Both the position numbers and the translations under genes were made by a program. 64,000 nucleotides of DNA from Hygrophila difformis (lineage: Eukaryota > Streptophyta > Magnoliopsida > Lamiales > Acanthaceae), in assembly GCA_030278955.1 (NCBI GenBank), contig JAOANR010000002.1, positions 15,336,238 through 15,400,237 of the forward strand, in the 5' to 3' direction. The notes under the pieces were generated by a model that saw nothing but the letters and a program-made list of their open reading frames with translations, did no database searches and was not told the origin of the DNA. This document shows, in pieces, positions 33,296 through 45,495 of this stretch (position 1 is the first letter of the stretch; the number at the start of each line of letters is the position of its first letter).

Positions 33296-34801
33296 GTATC
33301 TCAGTTATCCCTTTTCTTTATTTTCTTTGCATTTGCATTTTCCAAATCGTATCCAATCCGATCCATGACATCCTTTGGTATCAGAGCCTAGATTGAATCG
33401 ATTTACCCTTCCATTTCATCTTTAAAATCCAAAAATCTCAAAAATATTTTTATTCTTCATTTTTCTTGTTTGGTCGTGACTGTTTGATCGAGTTTGAGGG
33501 TCTTGTGTTGTTTGCTTTTGTGTTTCGGTAGCAATTAGCATATAATTGATCCTTATCTCCCTAGCTTTCTATTGGTACCACCCTTGTTCGATTCCATCAA
33601 GTTTTGCAAGAATCCCACCTTGGCCGAGAGCTTTTGTTCTAGGGTTAGGGTTTGTTCTTGTTCCATTTTGTGGTTTGTTGAATTGATTGCATGTTTAGGG
33701 TCTTAATCGGTATTATATCTTGCAAAAATTCCATTTTGAGTGTAACCGAGAGTTTTGGGGTTTGAAGTTTGGTTGTGAGTGTTCTTGGGTCTTCATAAAT
33801 TCCTTGGGGATACTCATAGTGTTCTTGAGGGGTTTGTGTTTGATTCAAATTAGGGGAGGGTTTGAGTGTTATTTTGTTTGTATTTGGGGATAAGGGTACG
33901 TAAGGGTAGTGCTTGCTTTTGGGGAATTAATTAGTATGTACTACTGCTGCCAAATTCGTTGGGGAACAAGCAGTGGGTCATTTTCAACACAAGGGACAAA
34001 AAAAAGGAGAGCAGTACGACGCTAGCCTCAATCACGATGCTAGCCACCACTAACGCTGTGAACCCAAGGTTCACGACGTAATACTGCTTAGCGACGTAAT
34101 GTCCAGCAAAAGCAAATACGTCGTAATCCACCAAGTACGACGCCAAACATCATTACGTCGTGATACCCCAGATACGACGCGAACCAAGTCTCACGATGTA
34201 AAGTCGCTCTACGACAGGCAGATCACCTACGACACCAACCTCACGACGCGAGACCAAGTCTCACGTCGTAATCCCCTTTAAGCGACGTAAGGTCGTACCG
34301 AGGCCAATCTGAATTATTTCCGAGTACGACGCGAAACCCTAATCACGTCGTAACATCGTCTAACATCGTAAGTCCAACCGAGGCCCACGTACGATGCCAA
34401 CCTCGTACGACGCCAACCCGCCTCACGTCGTACGCCCAGTTCACGTCGTCTCAGCCGAATCAGTGGCCAATCCGCGCGCGACATGTGTGCCATCTCCAAT
34501 TCCAAGGCCAACGGTTACATTTCAAATTCAAATTCAAAATTTTGGCGGAATTTGGGACATTATTTTTATTGTACGATTTCACTGATTTAAATCACGAACG
34601 ATTTATCGGGTTGAAGTTCCGTCAGAGTCTATAGCTGACAATGAAATTCCTCGAGAAATAAGTGCTTGTCACTATTCCTCTCATTTATTTCACAAATCAC
34701 AGAGTTGAAGCTCCGTCTGCAATTGTAGATAGTGGAGTTTCCCAACAGTAAGTATTACCGGGTTAATTCAACAGCTTGGTGATTTTTATTTTGGGATTCT
34801 G
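33296..34801. other. Degenerate retroelement flank between Athila A and element III
   Basis: A primer-site-like TTTGGTATCAGAGCC at 33,376-33,390 suggests that the end of an old LTR lay where Athila A inserted. 33,400-33,950 is T/G-rich without a credible frame. 34,016-34,445 holds an ACGACG/CGTCGT word array. The segment continues on the far side of element III at 50,094. Confidence 0.5.
34016..34445. repeat. ACGACG/CGTCGT word array
   Basis: Repeated TACGACGC, ACGACGTAA and TCACGTCGTA words in both orientations over 430 bp, for example TACGACGCCAAC next to TCACGTCGTA. The style matches the Athila arrays but the flanking bases follow the ACGACG variant found at 43,215-43,545. There is no gene in it that I can support. 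Confidence 0.7.
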
Positions 34802-37572
34802 TGTAACACCCGAGAAAAAAAAAATCAAATTGTTTTGAACTACGTCATGACTTGATCCCTTCACAGGGTACATAGGCAGCTTGGAACTAATTTCTAAGTT
34901 CAGTCATAAAATAAATCATAAAATAAATCATAAAATAAATCACAAAATAAATCATAAAATCAATCGCAAAGACGATAGGAGGAGTTGGAACTAATTTAGA
35001 CTAGACTAATTAGGGCACGGAAATGTTACGAGCGATAAGCCGAACTCGTAACAAGTTTAAGGTAAGGATTCCGAACCGGAGACGACCCGAGGATTCGAGC
35101 TAACACGTAGAGGGTAGAAAACCGACAGAGGAAAGGAAGAAAAGACCCGACGGAACACGCGGACCGCCAAAACGGCCGGTCCGGCTGGCCCGTGCTCGCC
35201 GCGCAGCCACCGCGCGGAGGGCGGAATCGCGACTCCAGGCTGGTCGCGCGTGCTCCGCGCGACAAAGGCTATAGGTGCGCGTCACCAGCGCGCCAGAGGT
35301 GCAGAAAGTGTAAACTTTCCTTCCATGGCGATTTTCTTGCCAAAAACAACACCTCCTTCGATGGCAACCGAATCCCAGCCTTAGGGAAGGCTTAAGAACA
35401 CCCTAGGGGCGTCCCAAACCCTAAGTTTTCAGAAACCACTCCCTAAACACTCTCAATTTTCTCTCCAAGTTCAAAATCCCTCCGAATCCACTTTCCGGCG
35501 AGCATTCCGGCGACGACAAGGCGAAAGGAACCAAGCCCTGCCTTCTAGACTCTTGGTAAGCTATGGCATAATGTTTTAGTTCGTCCATGCAACTTAGAAA
35601 CACGAAATCTAACCCTTTTCCTTTACTACGATTTCACGTCGGAAAACGAACAAAAAGCGATCGGAGAAGTTGGCCGTTCGTCGCGACCCTAGGACGTCCG
35701 GAAACCCATTCCAGCGACTCTAATCTCTAACTAAGTAAGTTAAGACCTTACTCACAAACGTTTGTGGTTTATTGTTGTTTAAAACTCGAGATCTAGACCC
35801 GTAACAAAAATCGATTTTCAAAAACCCTATTTTCGTCCAATTTCAAAAACGCGCCTAAAACTCGACCTTCGGAAATTCAAACCGAAAACGTTTCACATAG
35901 ATTTTGTTCCTAAGACTTTAATCTATCTTGTGTCCAAATTTCAGCCATTGACATTAAGATTTGCTATCCCAAATTTCGCCGTAAACTTTCTGTGACAAAC
36001 CGAACGTTTCAAACTGTTGACAGATTTTCTTATTCGACTTGATGCATGTTTTTCACCCGTTTTTAAAATGATTCAACTTTACATTTCTAAACAAAAGTTG
36101 TAGATAATTGTGTCTAGATTATGCATATAAAATTTCATGGATTTTGGAGTTCATTTGATATGTCAAACGGCCGAATTTCAGAACCTGTTTTAAGCGATCT
36201 TTTGAGTCTGCGCGTGTACAGCGTGTTGTGGTCAATTTTTGAACATTTAAAATTCATTATTTCTACATTCTTAAAACATGAAAGTTGTTCATTAATGTGT
36301 TGTGTATCTCTTGTAAAAATTTCAGATCAATTGGCTTTGAAATGAATTTTTAATCGGCGTCGCACGAACATGTGACGAAATCAGTTTTTGAGACAGAAAT
36401 TATCTTTTGTAAAGAACTCAAGTTTTGACTCACTTCGAAACCTTATTTCCAAAAACTTAAAACATGAAAGTTGTTCGTGTGTGTGGTGTTGAGCTACTGT
36501 GTAAATTTCAGAATTTTTGGTGTAAAAACGAATTTTTAATTAAGAAAGGCGTAAACTGCGTCGAATCGGATTTTTCGAACTTGTGAAAACTCGAACTATG
36601 AAACGCGATATCGAATATTTTGATCACTTGAAATATGAACTTTCGAAAAATCCCGTTCACTAGGCTGAGCCGATCTTCATGCTAATCATTATCTTTGAGA
36701 CTGCCTCGTTAGTGGTCTCCTTACTATCTGAGATTGCCTCGTTAGTGATCTCGCGCGATGTGTTTTGAATCGCCTCGTTAGTGGTCCTACTATCTTTTGA
36801 GACTGCCTCGTTAGTGGTCTCCCATTGTTGTGGACTGCCTCGTTAGTGGTCCTATGTTGAGATTGTCTCGTTAGTGATCTCCCGGTATGGTGTCCTCTTC
36901 TTAGTTTGCGGGATAAAATATAAAAGACTTGTGTGAGTGTTAATTACGCTTAAATCTTATTTACCATGTTTTTAAATTACTCATTTAAATTACGTCATTA
37001 AATTATGCTTTTAAATTCTGCTTTTAAATTAAGTCTTTTAAATTATGCATTTTCGTCTTGAATAAATTAATCATGTTTTCCGCTGCGAATAAAATATGGA
37101 TTTTTAAAATTAATGCATGAAAAGTGAAATCTTTGGATTTAAACACATGTAACCCCTTAAATTGTTAGTTAGGGATTAACTTACTCGGTATATTTTTATA
37201 CTGATAAACCGTTGTCATTTTTCTTTTACAGAGTATGTCGAGTGACGCATGCATATGCACTTGGGGGAAACCATTTATGGACATTTTAAATTCTGCATCG
37301 TACTGTTTTTACCGGGTCTGTTTAACCCGAGGATTTGGCCATGTTGGCCGTGATTACTTTCCGCTGCATTTACTCTATTTTCGCGCATGATGATTATTAC
37401 TATCGTATTTTCAATTAAGTATTATAAATTTCCGGACTAAATCTTGAAATGTTTTAAATCTTTTACGTACCCATAAGCCTTGCATTTCCTTAGTGAGCTC
37501 GGGAAGCCGTGTCTTGCTAGGGAGATGTGGCGGTGACATCCCGGCCTGGGTTATCAAATCCGGGGTGTTACA
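34802..37572 (+). mobile_element. 5' LTR of element III
   Basis: From TGTAACACCC to GGGTGTTACA, 2.77 kb. In order it carries the ACGTAG hairpin (34,837-34,880), an ATAAATC short repeat (34,910-34,970), a CGCG block (35,157-35,305), a GGTAAGC donor-like site (35,556) and a hairpin minisatellite (36,697-36,881). I see no clear TATA box. The 3' LTR is nearly the same, including most of the spacing. Confidence 0.9.
36697..36881 (+). repeat. Hairpin minisatellite, six units, element III 5' LTR
   Basis: Six units share the loop-like core TGCCTCGTTAGTG (once TGTCTCG, once CGCCTCG) between short inverted arms: GAGAC/GTCTC (36,697 and 36,799), GAGAT/ATCTC (36,730 and 36,859), GGAC/GTCC (36,832). The third unit (36,767) has a poor stem. 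Arms change in matching pairs. The 3' LTR has five units (49,251-49,403). Confidence 0.85.
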
Positions 37573-37575
37573 AGT

Positions 37576-37587
37576 TGGTATCAGAGC
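37576..37587 (+). other. Primer-binding site of element III
   Basis: TGGTATCAGAGC, tRNA-iMet type, three bases after the 5' LTR, exactly as in element I. The following leader (37,588-37,945) is AT-rich and has no other feature. Confidence 0.9.
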
Positions 37588-37945
37588 CCGGAAAATTTTT
37601 AAAGCTACTACTATTATTTTAAACCATTATTTTTAAAAACCCAAGTATTATTTTTAAATTATTTATTTTGACTACTAGTATTATTTTAGCCCAAAAGCTT
37701 ATTTTTACATAGCCCAAAATCTTAGCCAAAAGAAATATTAAATTTTTGGCCCACTATAGAGGCCCAACTTTTATTCTTACCCATGTAGTGGATTTATTTT
37801 AAATACATGGATAAATTAAAATTTTATTGGGGAAGGGGACTTGCACTTGCATATTGCATAAGCATATTTCACATAGTTTTAAATTTTCGCATATCTTAAC
37901 CTTGCTTGAAATATGTCTAACTCTAACCTCCCTTGTTGACATTAG

Positions 37946-38323
37946 ATGGCCGAACCCAACGCGAACATGACCAATCTGATGATGAAACTGACCAACGCAT
38001 ACCTCGAGTCCCAACAGCATATCAATCACTTCAAGGCTCGAGTGGGGCATCTAGAGAGTAACGTGGACTATTTGAGACATCTTAGGGAAGCTGACCACCA
38101 TGAAATAACCCAACTCAAGGCCCAAGTCGCCGAACTCCAAAACCAAGTGGTCACACTTCAAAACAATGATAACGAACTGATGATGCAAATAGGACACTTA
38201 GGAGCTGAGCTGCTGGGCCTAGAGACTGACATATTTCCTCCGAGCCCGAGCCCGGTTGGGACACCCATCCCCATTGACGTATCCAGCGACGAGGACGATC
38301 CCATCGAGGATGTACCTGCCTAG
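37946..38323 (+). CDS. ORF0 of element III: small coiled-coil protein
   Basis: A 125-residue homologue of the frame at 533. It starts MAEPNANMTNLMMKLTNAYL, has a heptad-like central region (VDYLRHLREADHHEITQLKA, then a continuing LQNQVVTLQ pattern) and an acidic, Ser/Pro-rich tail (VSSDEDDPIEDVPA). The shared motif LREADHHxIxQLxxQV, the Met-rich start and the acidic end occur in the same order as in element I. The ATG directly follows TTGTTGACATTAG, a splice-acceptor-like sequence. It is the only sense-strand gene left intact in this non-autonomous element, which suggests that it matters to the element or acts in cis. Its function is unknown to me; RNA or protein binding through a coiled coil is only a guess. 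Confidence 0.6.
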   Translation: MAEPNANMTNLMMKLTNAYLESQQHINHFKARVGHLESNVDYLRHLREADHHEITQLKAQVAELQNQVVTLQNNDNELMMQIGHLGAELLGLETDIFPPSPSPVGTPIPIDVSSDEDDPIEDVPA

Positions 38324-39065
38324 CCACTCTAGACTTAGAGATCCATACTGATGCACCATTACTATTTCCGTTTCGAATGCTTGTAACCCAAATTTATTTC
38401 TTGAGTAATAAAAATACAAGCCTATTTAAATTTATTCCATACATTTTATTTAATTCTTTAACTACCATGATCAAATAAGGGAACATCCAACCCCAGACCC
38501 TGGAAACCCTAGACCCAAAAAAAAAAACGAACAGGTTACTGAAAAAAAAAATTAATTTAAAAATTTACCTAGAGAACAACCCCCGACAACAACAACCAGT
38601 ACACTAAGCAACCTCTACTAACAAACCCCAACAAATTGATACCTATTAACACTATTCTTTAATTAATAAAATTTTCTCCTTACAAGCAGTTATTTATTTA
38701 ACATATATATAGCTATTTAAACTCTACCCCGTATACCTTATCACATTAGTTTATCTAAGTTCCTTGAAGCGGCTTAGTCCCACAACGGCGCAAGTATTGT
38801 TGGGCAACCCACACACATATAGATGCGATAAGGAGGTAACAGTAAATCCAGAACATCTCAAACCATAAAATAGGCAGAAGAATTAAACCATGTTTCTAAA
38901 CAGCAACAAACAACTAACACAAGCCAAACACGTAACTAGGCAATAACACAACGGAAATATAAACCATGAATCCCAGTCAACAGAAACATCCTCATAAGGA
39001 GGAAACTAAACAAAATACGTCTGATACAAAACCTAAACGGAAACGCAAAAATGGAAGGAAAAACA
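38324..39065. other. AT-rich spacer in element III
   Basis: There is no credible frame on either strand. Short A-runs (38,517-38,560) and AT-rich DNA lie between ORF0 and the antisense frame. On the minus strand this would be the 3' untranslated region of that frame. Confidence 0.4.
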
Positions 39066-40349
39066 TCACTGATCAGGAGGCGGAAACTGCCGACGCATGT
39101 AGTCGTCCATCTGCCGCACATAGGCGTACATGTCGGACATGGTGGCCTGCTGCTGAGCCTGCCTCGTAGCGAACGAGTCCATACGGGTCTGGTAGAAGTC
39201 CAATCTAGCGTCTATGGCATCATAACGAGCTTGTCCAGCTGCAAACCCGGCATCCATACCGACCCGCATCTCCTGCATCATCTGCAGCATCTGAGCCATC
39301 TCCTGTCCCTGAGGTGCCACTGCAGGAGGTGGAACTACTGGAGGAGGGGGTGGCTGCTCCGGTGGTACGACAAGGATCAAGCCGCCATCATCAGGCTGCG
39401 GGCGAAGTACAGCACGGGGAGCCCCACGACGTAAGGCGCTACGCCGGGCAGCGTAAGTCGGGATACGGTAGCAACTGCCCGCTACTAGATCGTACGGATC
39501 TGTCTCCGGTGTCGTGCGAATCCCCTGTGCCGCGCACAAGCCACAGATGAGGTGAACATGGGTAATCACCCTACTCCCTCGTCCTCTCCGTATACCCCGC
39601 AAGTTGTCCTCGATACAAGCTCCCACATTCACCCTACCGTCTAGCGCGATAAAGCAAATGGTCTCGTAGACGTGATCCAGGACGATATGGCTCCGGGTGA
39701 TCGGCCGGACGCGCCCTAACCATATCTGAGCAAGCTCTCGCCAAGGGGAGTCCATCGTCGTCAAACGCAGCTCATGACCGTGCTCGAGCTGAGGAGGCAC
39801 TACGGTGCATAGGGTATCCCACGCAGGAGCAAGAACACGTCCCTCAGGCTGTGGGCGAAATGCGCCATCGTCAAGCAAGCCAAAATAGACATTGATCGCC
39901 CGAGCACTGAAGTCGAGATAGCGACCACGAACCCATACCCGAGATAGGTCGTCACCCTCCCCGAGACCGCCAATGTTGGCGATAACCTCCATAGCCAGAT
40001 AACCGGAGGCAATGCCCTCGGGATGACGCGCAAGTCCGGTCCACTGCAAATACTCCAAGACTGCACTGACCCTGTCATCGCCCAGATGATGAGGATATAT
40101 GCCTCTCTCAGGGACATAAGCCCTGTTTCGACGAAGCTCGTCGAAATAGAAGTCCTGGGCAGCCCTCGTCCTAAACCGAAACCTGTCGTGCCAGTGAGGA
40201 CGCACCTCGTCAGGGAGACCCCTGAGTCTCGGGCCCCGCTGCTCCTCGTCCTCCTCTTACTCGCTCTCATCGAAGTAAGGCATCGCCGGAGCGGCATGGC
40301 TGGGGCCAGCCTCATCAGCAACTCGTCTCCTAGTCCTCGGAGGACACAT
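39066..40349 (-). pseudogene. Antisense frame resembling plant 'transposon protein' family
   Basis: On the minus strand a 428-codon frame starts MCPPRTRRRVADEAGPSHAA (40,349) with one stop (TAA, 40,257) in an acidic stretch, then runs open for 396 codons. The middle (RNRAYVPERGIYPHH, VWVRGRYLDFSARAINVYFG, DGRVNVGACIEDNLRGI) resembles the putative plant transposon protein domain (Pfam PF20167 as I remember it), common in plant LTR-element-derived ORFs and of unknown function. The C-terminus is proline-rich (EQPPPPPVVPPPAV) then helical and Met/Gln-rich, probably coiled coil (MLQMMQEMRVGMDAGFAAG). A TTTTGCAG acceptor-like site lies about 37 bases before the ATG. The unit is opposite to its host element, and its upstream part is found beyond the Athila insert (46,014-46,770). 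GC content is clearly higher than in the surroundings. Confidence 0.6.
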
Positions 40350-43195
40350 GAGAGACGCCAAAACAACCCACAAGAAAAGCAACATCCTGCAAAACATCAA
40401 ATACCAACTATAAGGCTACATTCCACACAAAACACAAGCAGAGATGTGTAAGGGACATCAATATAGATGAAACTTTTGACAAATTTCGTTAACACGAGTA
40501 TTTTTTTTAAAAATATATCAAGTTCGAATTTATTAAATGGAAAGAGTTATGATTTATGGGAAGGGGTTTAAGGATATATTTCACTTTTTATTACTCATGT
40601 GGGAAACTTTGATTTCAAATGGCGCGATGAAAATCCCCGGCCATGAAACTTTTGACAATTTCCCACCATATGAGTATTTTCTGAAAAAAATTAATCCCGG
40701 TTTTCAATTTTATTTAATGAAACCAAGTATGAAGATGGATTTGGGATTAGGGATATATTTATAGGTTGTCACGTTTTTATTTACTCGTGTTAAGAAACTG
40801 TGCCCCCGAAAGCGCACGGAGTCAAAAATTGCAGTATTTATAGAAAGTACCAGATCGTTCACTGGAGGATGTGCGATAGAAGCAGGGCCGACGTCGTTTT
40901 ATAAGATTTTCCACTCGGTTACTCGATTCAAGTTTGTGTTTTGACTATCAACTACTTTACAGAATTTAAACTAAGTCATGAAAGCAATTAAAATTATTCT
41001 AGAAAGCAAATTAAATTTAGTCTAATAAAGCAATTAAATTAGATCTAAGAAAACAATAAAATTTATCCTAAGAAAGCGATGAAATTATACTAAACTATCT
41101 ATCATTAATCTAGGAAAGCAGATTTAAAGTGTGACAGAAGGGACAGGAAGAAAAGAATAAAAATTGGACAAGATTCAGATGAAACACACTTAAACTTCCA
41201 TTTTGTTACACAGATCTTAGCTTTGGATAATCCTTTCAGTTAGCTAACTCTCATGCTTTCTGTACTATGTTCCCTTTAACAGACAGGTACTTACAGTAAG
41301 AATTTACATGCTCTTAAGACAACAAAATCTAAGATACCACAAACTTATAACTCCCCTTGCAATGCCTTGCAAGAGTATGTTAGCCATCTGTGGTGGACAA
41401 GCAACACCTGACAAATCATTAGATGAAGTGTCAAGTACTGTTATCATTCTCCCATGTCACACCCAAAGATTCTAATCGAGCCTGAACTATCCCTTAACTA
41501 TCAGTCCTAATAGCAGTTGCACAACTCTCAATACAACCGAGTGACCTCTAACGAAAGCATTTAAAAGAAAGCGATAAAGAAAGCATTTAAAATCCTATCA
41601 CTCGGAGGTTTTTGAAAGTTTGACCCTGGTAGTAAAAGACAGCCCCCAGTCAGAATGACCGGGTGTGGATCAAGAATTCCCTAATCTCGGTGAAATGCTC
41701 GCAGTGTTCACTTCCCGTCGGGTGGTTATGAGATACAAACTAATGAAACGAACTAATAAATTAGTTCGTTCCGGATGCACTCACTCAGGACTCGAAAATA
41801 GGCTTTGGCAGAAGAGGATAGCAGTTGAAAGAATACTCAACCCTATCTTAGAAAATAACCAAGGCCCATATGTTGTTCTTCTAGTATTATCTATTACACC
41901 TCATCTGAATCCAAGTGGACTCTGATTCAATGCAATATTTAATATAAGATTTCCAACATACAACAATTTTGGAAAATAATAGATATTTGAAAATCATTCC
42001 CTAAACAGGTACTAGACTCTCAATTAAAACACAGATCCTTTCAGTCTAGGAGAGACCTAATCGCTGACTCTGCTTCTAATTTCTCAAAATCAACCCCCAG
42101 TCGGATATGAATTAGTCATAACTGTGGAATTTATCCCTTACTCAGATCCGGATTTTATAAATGAATTTTTGTTGGAAATTTATTATGAGACATCTGATTA
42201 AAAATCAAGACTCATGTGTCCAAGGGAAGAATCCCAAAATAATATTGACCACAATATCTACATAATAATATCATGCATAAATTTATAAAGAAGTGTAAAA
42301 TTAAATAACCCAAAATATAAGGCGGGTTTAGACAGAAGTTGGTACACAGAGATGAAATAGCCGGAGGTGAGAAGAATTTATTTGGCTAAAAAGGTGACTG
42401 AAATACTGGGGTTATCCGGACTGCAAACATCTGCTATCCAGGTCCCAACTATTCCAGGTGGAACGGTTTTAGACAGCAGAAGACCTTAAATGACAGTTGC
42501 CGCCGTCATCTTGGACTCCACTATCTGTGAATTTGGATAAAAACCCACATGTTCTATTACTGCAATAACTATTAGTTAATATTGGCATATATCATCTAAT
42601 ATTGCTACAGCTCCAGATTCAGGTTTGAAATTAAAATAAAGAAAAGAAAACTGTATCCGGATAGGAGTCAGCTGAGCAGCTATTATAATCCCGGATGGAC
42701 GAACTGCCAAGGCTTCCACCGACCACTATCCGGACCATGCAAAATAACATCTAGTAATTAATATACAGACCACGAGCTAGTTTATCCGTGTGGGAATACC
42801 CGCCAACATTAATCTGTTATATCTCTTACTAGCTGTTTCACTCAACACGAAAAAGACCAAAAATAAAATAAGAAAATATTTTTGGGTTATCTTGTATGAG
42901 AGACATTGGTTTCTCATCCAAGGTTATGGAATTAAATCCATAAATACTCTTTATGTCTTAAACATTCATTCATTCCATAATTAATTATAGTCCGAATTAT
43001 TTTTAAAACACAAGAGTTTAATTTTTATTTTATTTTGTAGAAAAGTCTTTTAATGGAAAATTGAATAAAGTTCTTTATATCAAATTAATCATGGGTTGAG
43101 ATCATTGGATTTCAACCTCAAAATATTAATATAAAGGTTCAATTAATTAAATGAGGAAAATGGAGAAATGGAAAATTTTGGCAAAAAATGCCAAT

Positions 43196-43550
43196 TACGA
43201 TGCTAGACAGATTTTACGACGCTATCCTAGGATAGCGTCGTAGGTATAGCGTCGTAAGGTGAATTTTTAGAAGTGTTGATAAAATTGGAGGGTACGACGC
43301 TATATACTAAATGACGACGCTATCCAAGGATAGCGTCGTAGGTATAGCGTCGTAAGGTGGATTTTTGTGAAAAAGAAAGTATTTTGGGGTCCTACGACCC
43401 TAGCCAAAAATTACGACGCTATCCTTGGATAGCGTCGTGGGTATAGCGTCGTAGGACAAATTTTTGCTTAAGTCCGAAGCAACTACGACGTCAAACCTTC
43501 CCCTACGTCGCTAACTAGGTTAGCGTCGTAAGGGCGGTTAGCGTCGTAGC
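43196..43550. repeat. ACGACGC/GCGTCGT array with palindromes, Athila C LTR
   Basis: At least twelve CGACG/CGTCG words. At 43,215-43,242 there is a perfect 28-bp palindrome: TACGACGCTATCCT followed by its exact complement, centred on CCTAGG. Two further copies (about 43,314 and 43,412) have CCAAGG or CCTTGG at the centre. A second, smaller cluster of TAGCGTCGTAG words is at 44,540-44,710. Confidence 0.82.
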
Positions 43551-43567
43551 TACCCCGAAACATAAGT

Positions 43568-43688
43568 GTTGGTCGGGTAATGCAATCTATGCGATTGCAA
43601 ACCCTTGTTGGTTGGGTAATGCAATCTATGCGATTGCAAACCCTAAAATAGTTGGTCGGGTAGTGCAATCTATGCGATTGCAAACCCT
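43568..43688. repeat. Three tandem units with a TGCAATC/GATTGCA inverted repeat
   Basis: GTTGGTCGGGTAATGCAATC begins a unit of about 38 bp that occurs at 43,568, 43,607 and 43,651. Each holds TGCAATC, five bases, GATTGCA, a short hairpin. It lies beside the ACGACG array in the Athila C LTR. Confidence 0.85.
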
Positions 43689-44699
43689 ATTTTCAAGTTT
43701 TTAAATATGCACAAACACAAAAATATCATCCACTTTTAGATTTACTATACTAATCCTAAAATTAAAGAAAAGGAAAACAACATCAAAAATAAAAATAAAA
43801 AAAATAAAAAAAAAATAAAACAACTACTGAACTAAAAAAATTAAACTAAAACATAACTAGAAACTAAAATCTAAACAAAACCTAAACTAATAAACCATCA
43901 AATGGATGAATGTCAAGTGTTTGAGCATTTATTAAATAGGGAAAGCAATAAAATCTAACTAAAACAAAGAAAACATGGTCAAATGACCAAAAGTGCAAAA
44001 TAAAGCAATAAATTTATGGAATAAACTCCATAACAGATTTTTGGGAACATTTTCCTTGATTAACTTCACAAACCAAAATATGGGTCAAAAACACTCATTG
44101 ATTAAGTGTATTAAGCCCAAAATACAAACTGGAAATGTAAAGAGAATGAAAAAGTGGCTACACTAAGCTGTTAAAGAAAACTGAAAACAAGCTAAGGCTA
44201 AAATTATGCTAAAATCTAACTCTACATTGCAATAAAATAAAATAAACTACCTACTCTAAAAACTAAACTAGAGCACACTGTGTTGTCCCCAAGAACAGTA
44301 GCAATTTTTTGATATATGTGTAGTCTGCTGTAGAAGAGAGCAAAACAGCTATTTAAAGCTAGGAAACCCTAAGTCCAATGGGCCATGGGCCTACTCGGAG
44401 TTTCCACAGCAAGGGACGGGTCTTCGGGGTCCGGGGAATAAGACAAAGCTATTTTGCACAACGGGACTTCAGATCCCAGGACCCTCTAATCATTTTAGCA
44501 CATGGGGAATTTGGTCCATTTTGAACTTGGAGGAAGCTTACTACGACGCTGAAGCAGTTTCCAATTTACGAAGCTATCCTCCTTAGCGTCGTAGCTCTTT
44601 TGTATAGTGTCGTAGTGCTTGGTTTCAGCATTGTAGCTCTTTTGTATAGCGTCGTAGCTCTTTTCTGTGTGGTGTAGCGTCGTAGTGCTCTTCTTAGCG

Positions 44700-45495
44700 T
44701 CGTAGCTCTTTTCTTTTCTGTCTCCTCATTTATTTCTCTCCCTTTCCTCTCTCTATTTCTCTTTCATTTTTCTCTTTCCTCCATCTTTATTTTCTTTCCT
44801 TCTCTCTCCCCATTTTCTCTTCTACTGCTCGTTTCCTCCATTCTTTCTTTCTTCTTCTTTCTCTTGCTCTCTTCTTCACTCTCATTGTCTCTTGTTTTCT
44901 ATTCTGGGTTGAGTGCCTCGCCGGAGAAGGAGGCGGCAGTCGACGGGATCTGGAATGGGATGGTGGCGGAAGCGGAGGGTGAGGGGGCGGCTGCCGGAGG
45001 TGTTGGAGGCGCGGCTGCCGGAGGAGGGTGGAGATGATGAGGGTGGCCGGAGGATGGAGTTGGGCTGCCGGAGGCTGGGCTGTTGGTGGCAAGAAGGAGG
45101 AGGAAATGGATGATGGTGGTGGTGGTTGTAATCTGGAATGGTGGTGGCGGGGATGGTTGCTGCCGCTGTTGGAGGTGCGGTGGCCGGAGTTGTGTGAGGG
45201 TGGTGCGGAGCTTCGGGATGGTCGGCAATGGAGGGAGTGAAGAAGGTGGCGATGGGGCGGCGGCATTGGACTGGGGTGGTGGTCGGCGATCGGAATCTCG
45301 CCGGGGTTGCTCGTTGAAGACGCCGGAGTGTTGGATCGGAAATGTGGGCAGCGGATGGTGGTGGTTGTTGCGAGGGCCGCCGGCGGCGCCGGCGGGGGGG
45401 GAAGAAAAATTAGGGTTAGGGTTAGGGTTTATTTTTAGGGTTGGGCCAAGGGGTGGTGTAATGGGCTTGGGTTGGTATTGGGCCTGAGACAAGTG
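44700..45495 (-). other. Pyrimidine tract and GC-rich low-complexity block in Athila C LTR
   Basis: A CT-rich stretch (about 44,700-44,890) is followed by 600 bp of GC-rich DNA that is open in several frames on both strands (proline/serine-rich on the minus strand, arginine/glycine-rich on the plus strand). No frame has a recognisable domain. It may be the first exon or promoter of a captured host gene, but simple base bias explains the open frames. 45,500-46,013 is AT-rich. Confidence 0.4.

Noticed and set aside
36697..36881. CRISPR-like array of regular repeats
   Set aside because: Plant nuclear LTR sequence. Spacers are short and irregular, no cas genes, and units are imperfect hairpins of a minisatellite.
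45409..45430. Telomere-like TTAGGG repeats
   Set aside because: Only three units followed by one TTTAGGG-like word. Too short for an interstitial telomere and common as a telo-box in plant promoters.
44899..45492. A 197-codon proline/serine-rich open frame on the minus strand
   Set aside because: The block is GC-rich and open in several frames on both strands, has no ATG at the start of the longest frame and no domain. Base composition explains it.
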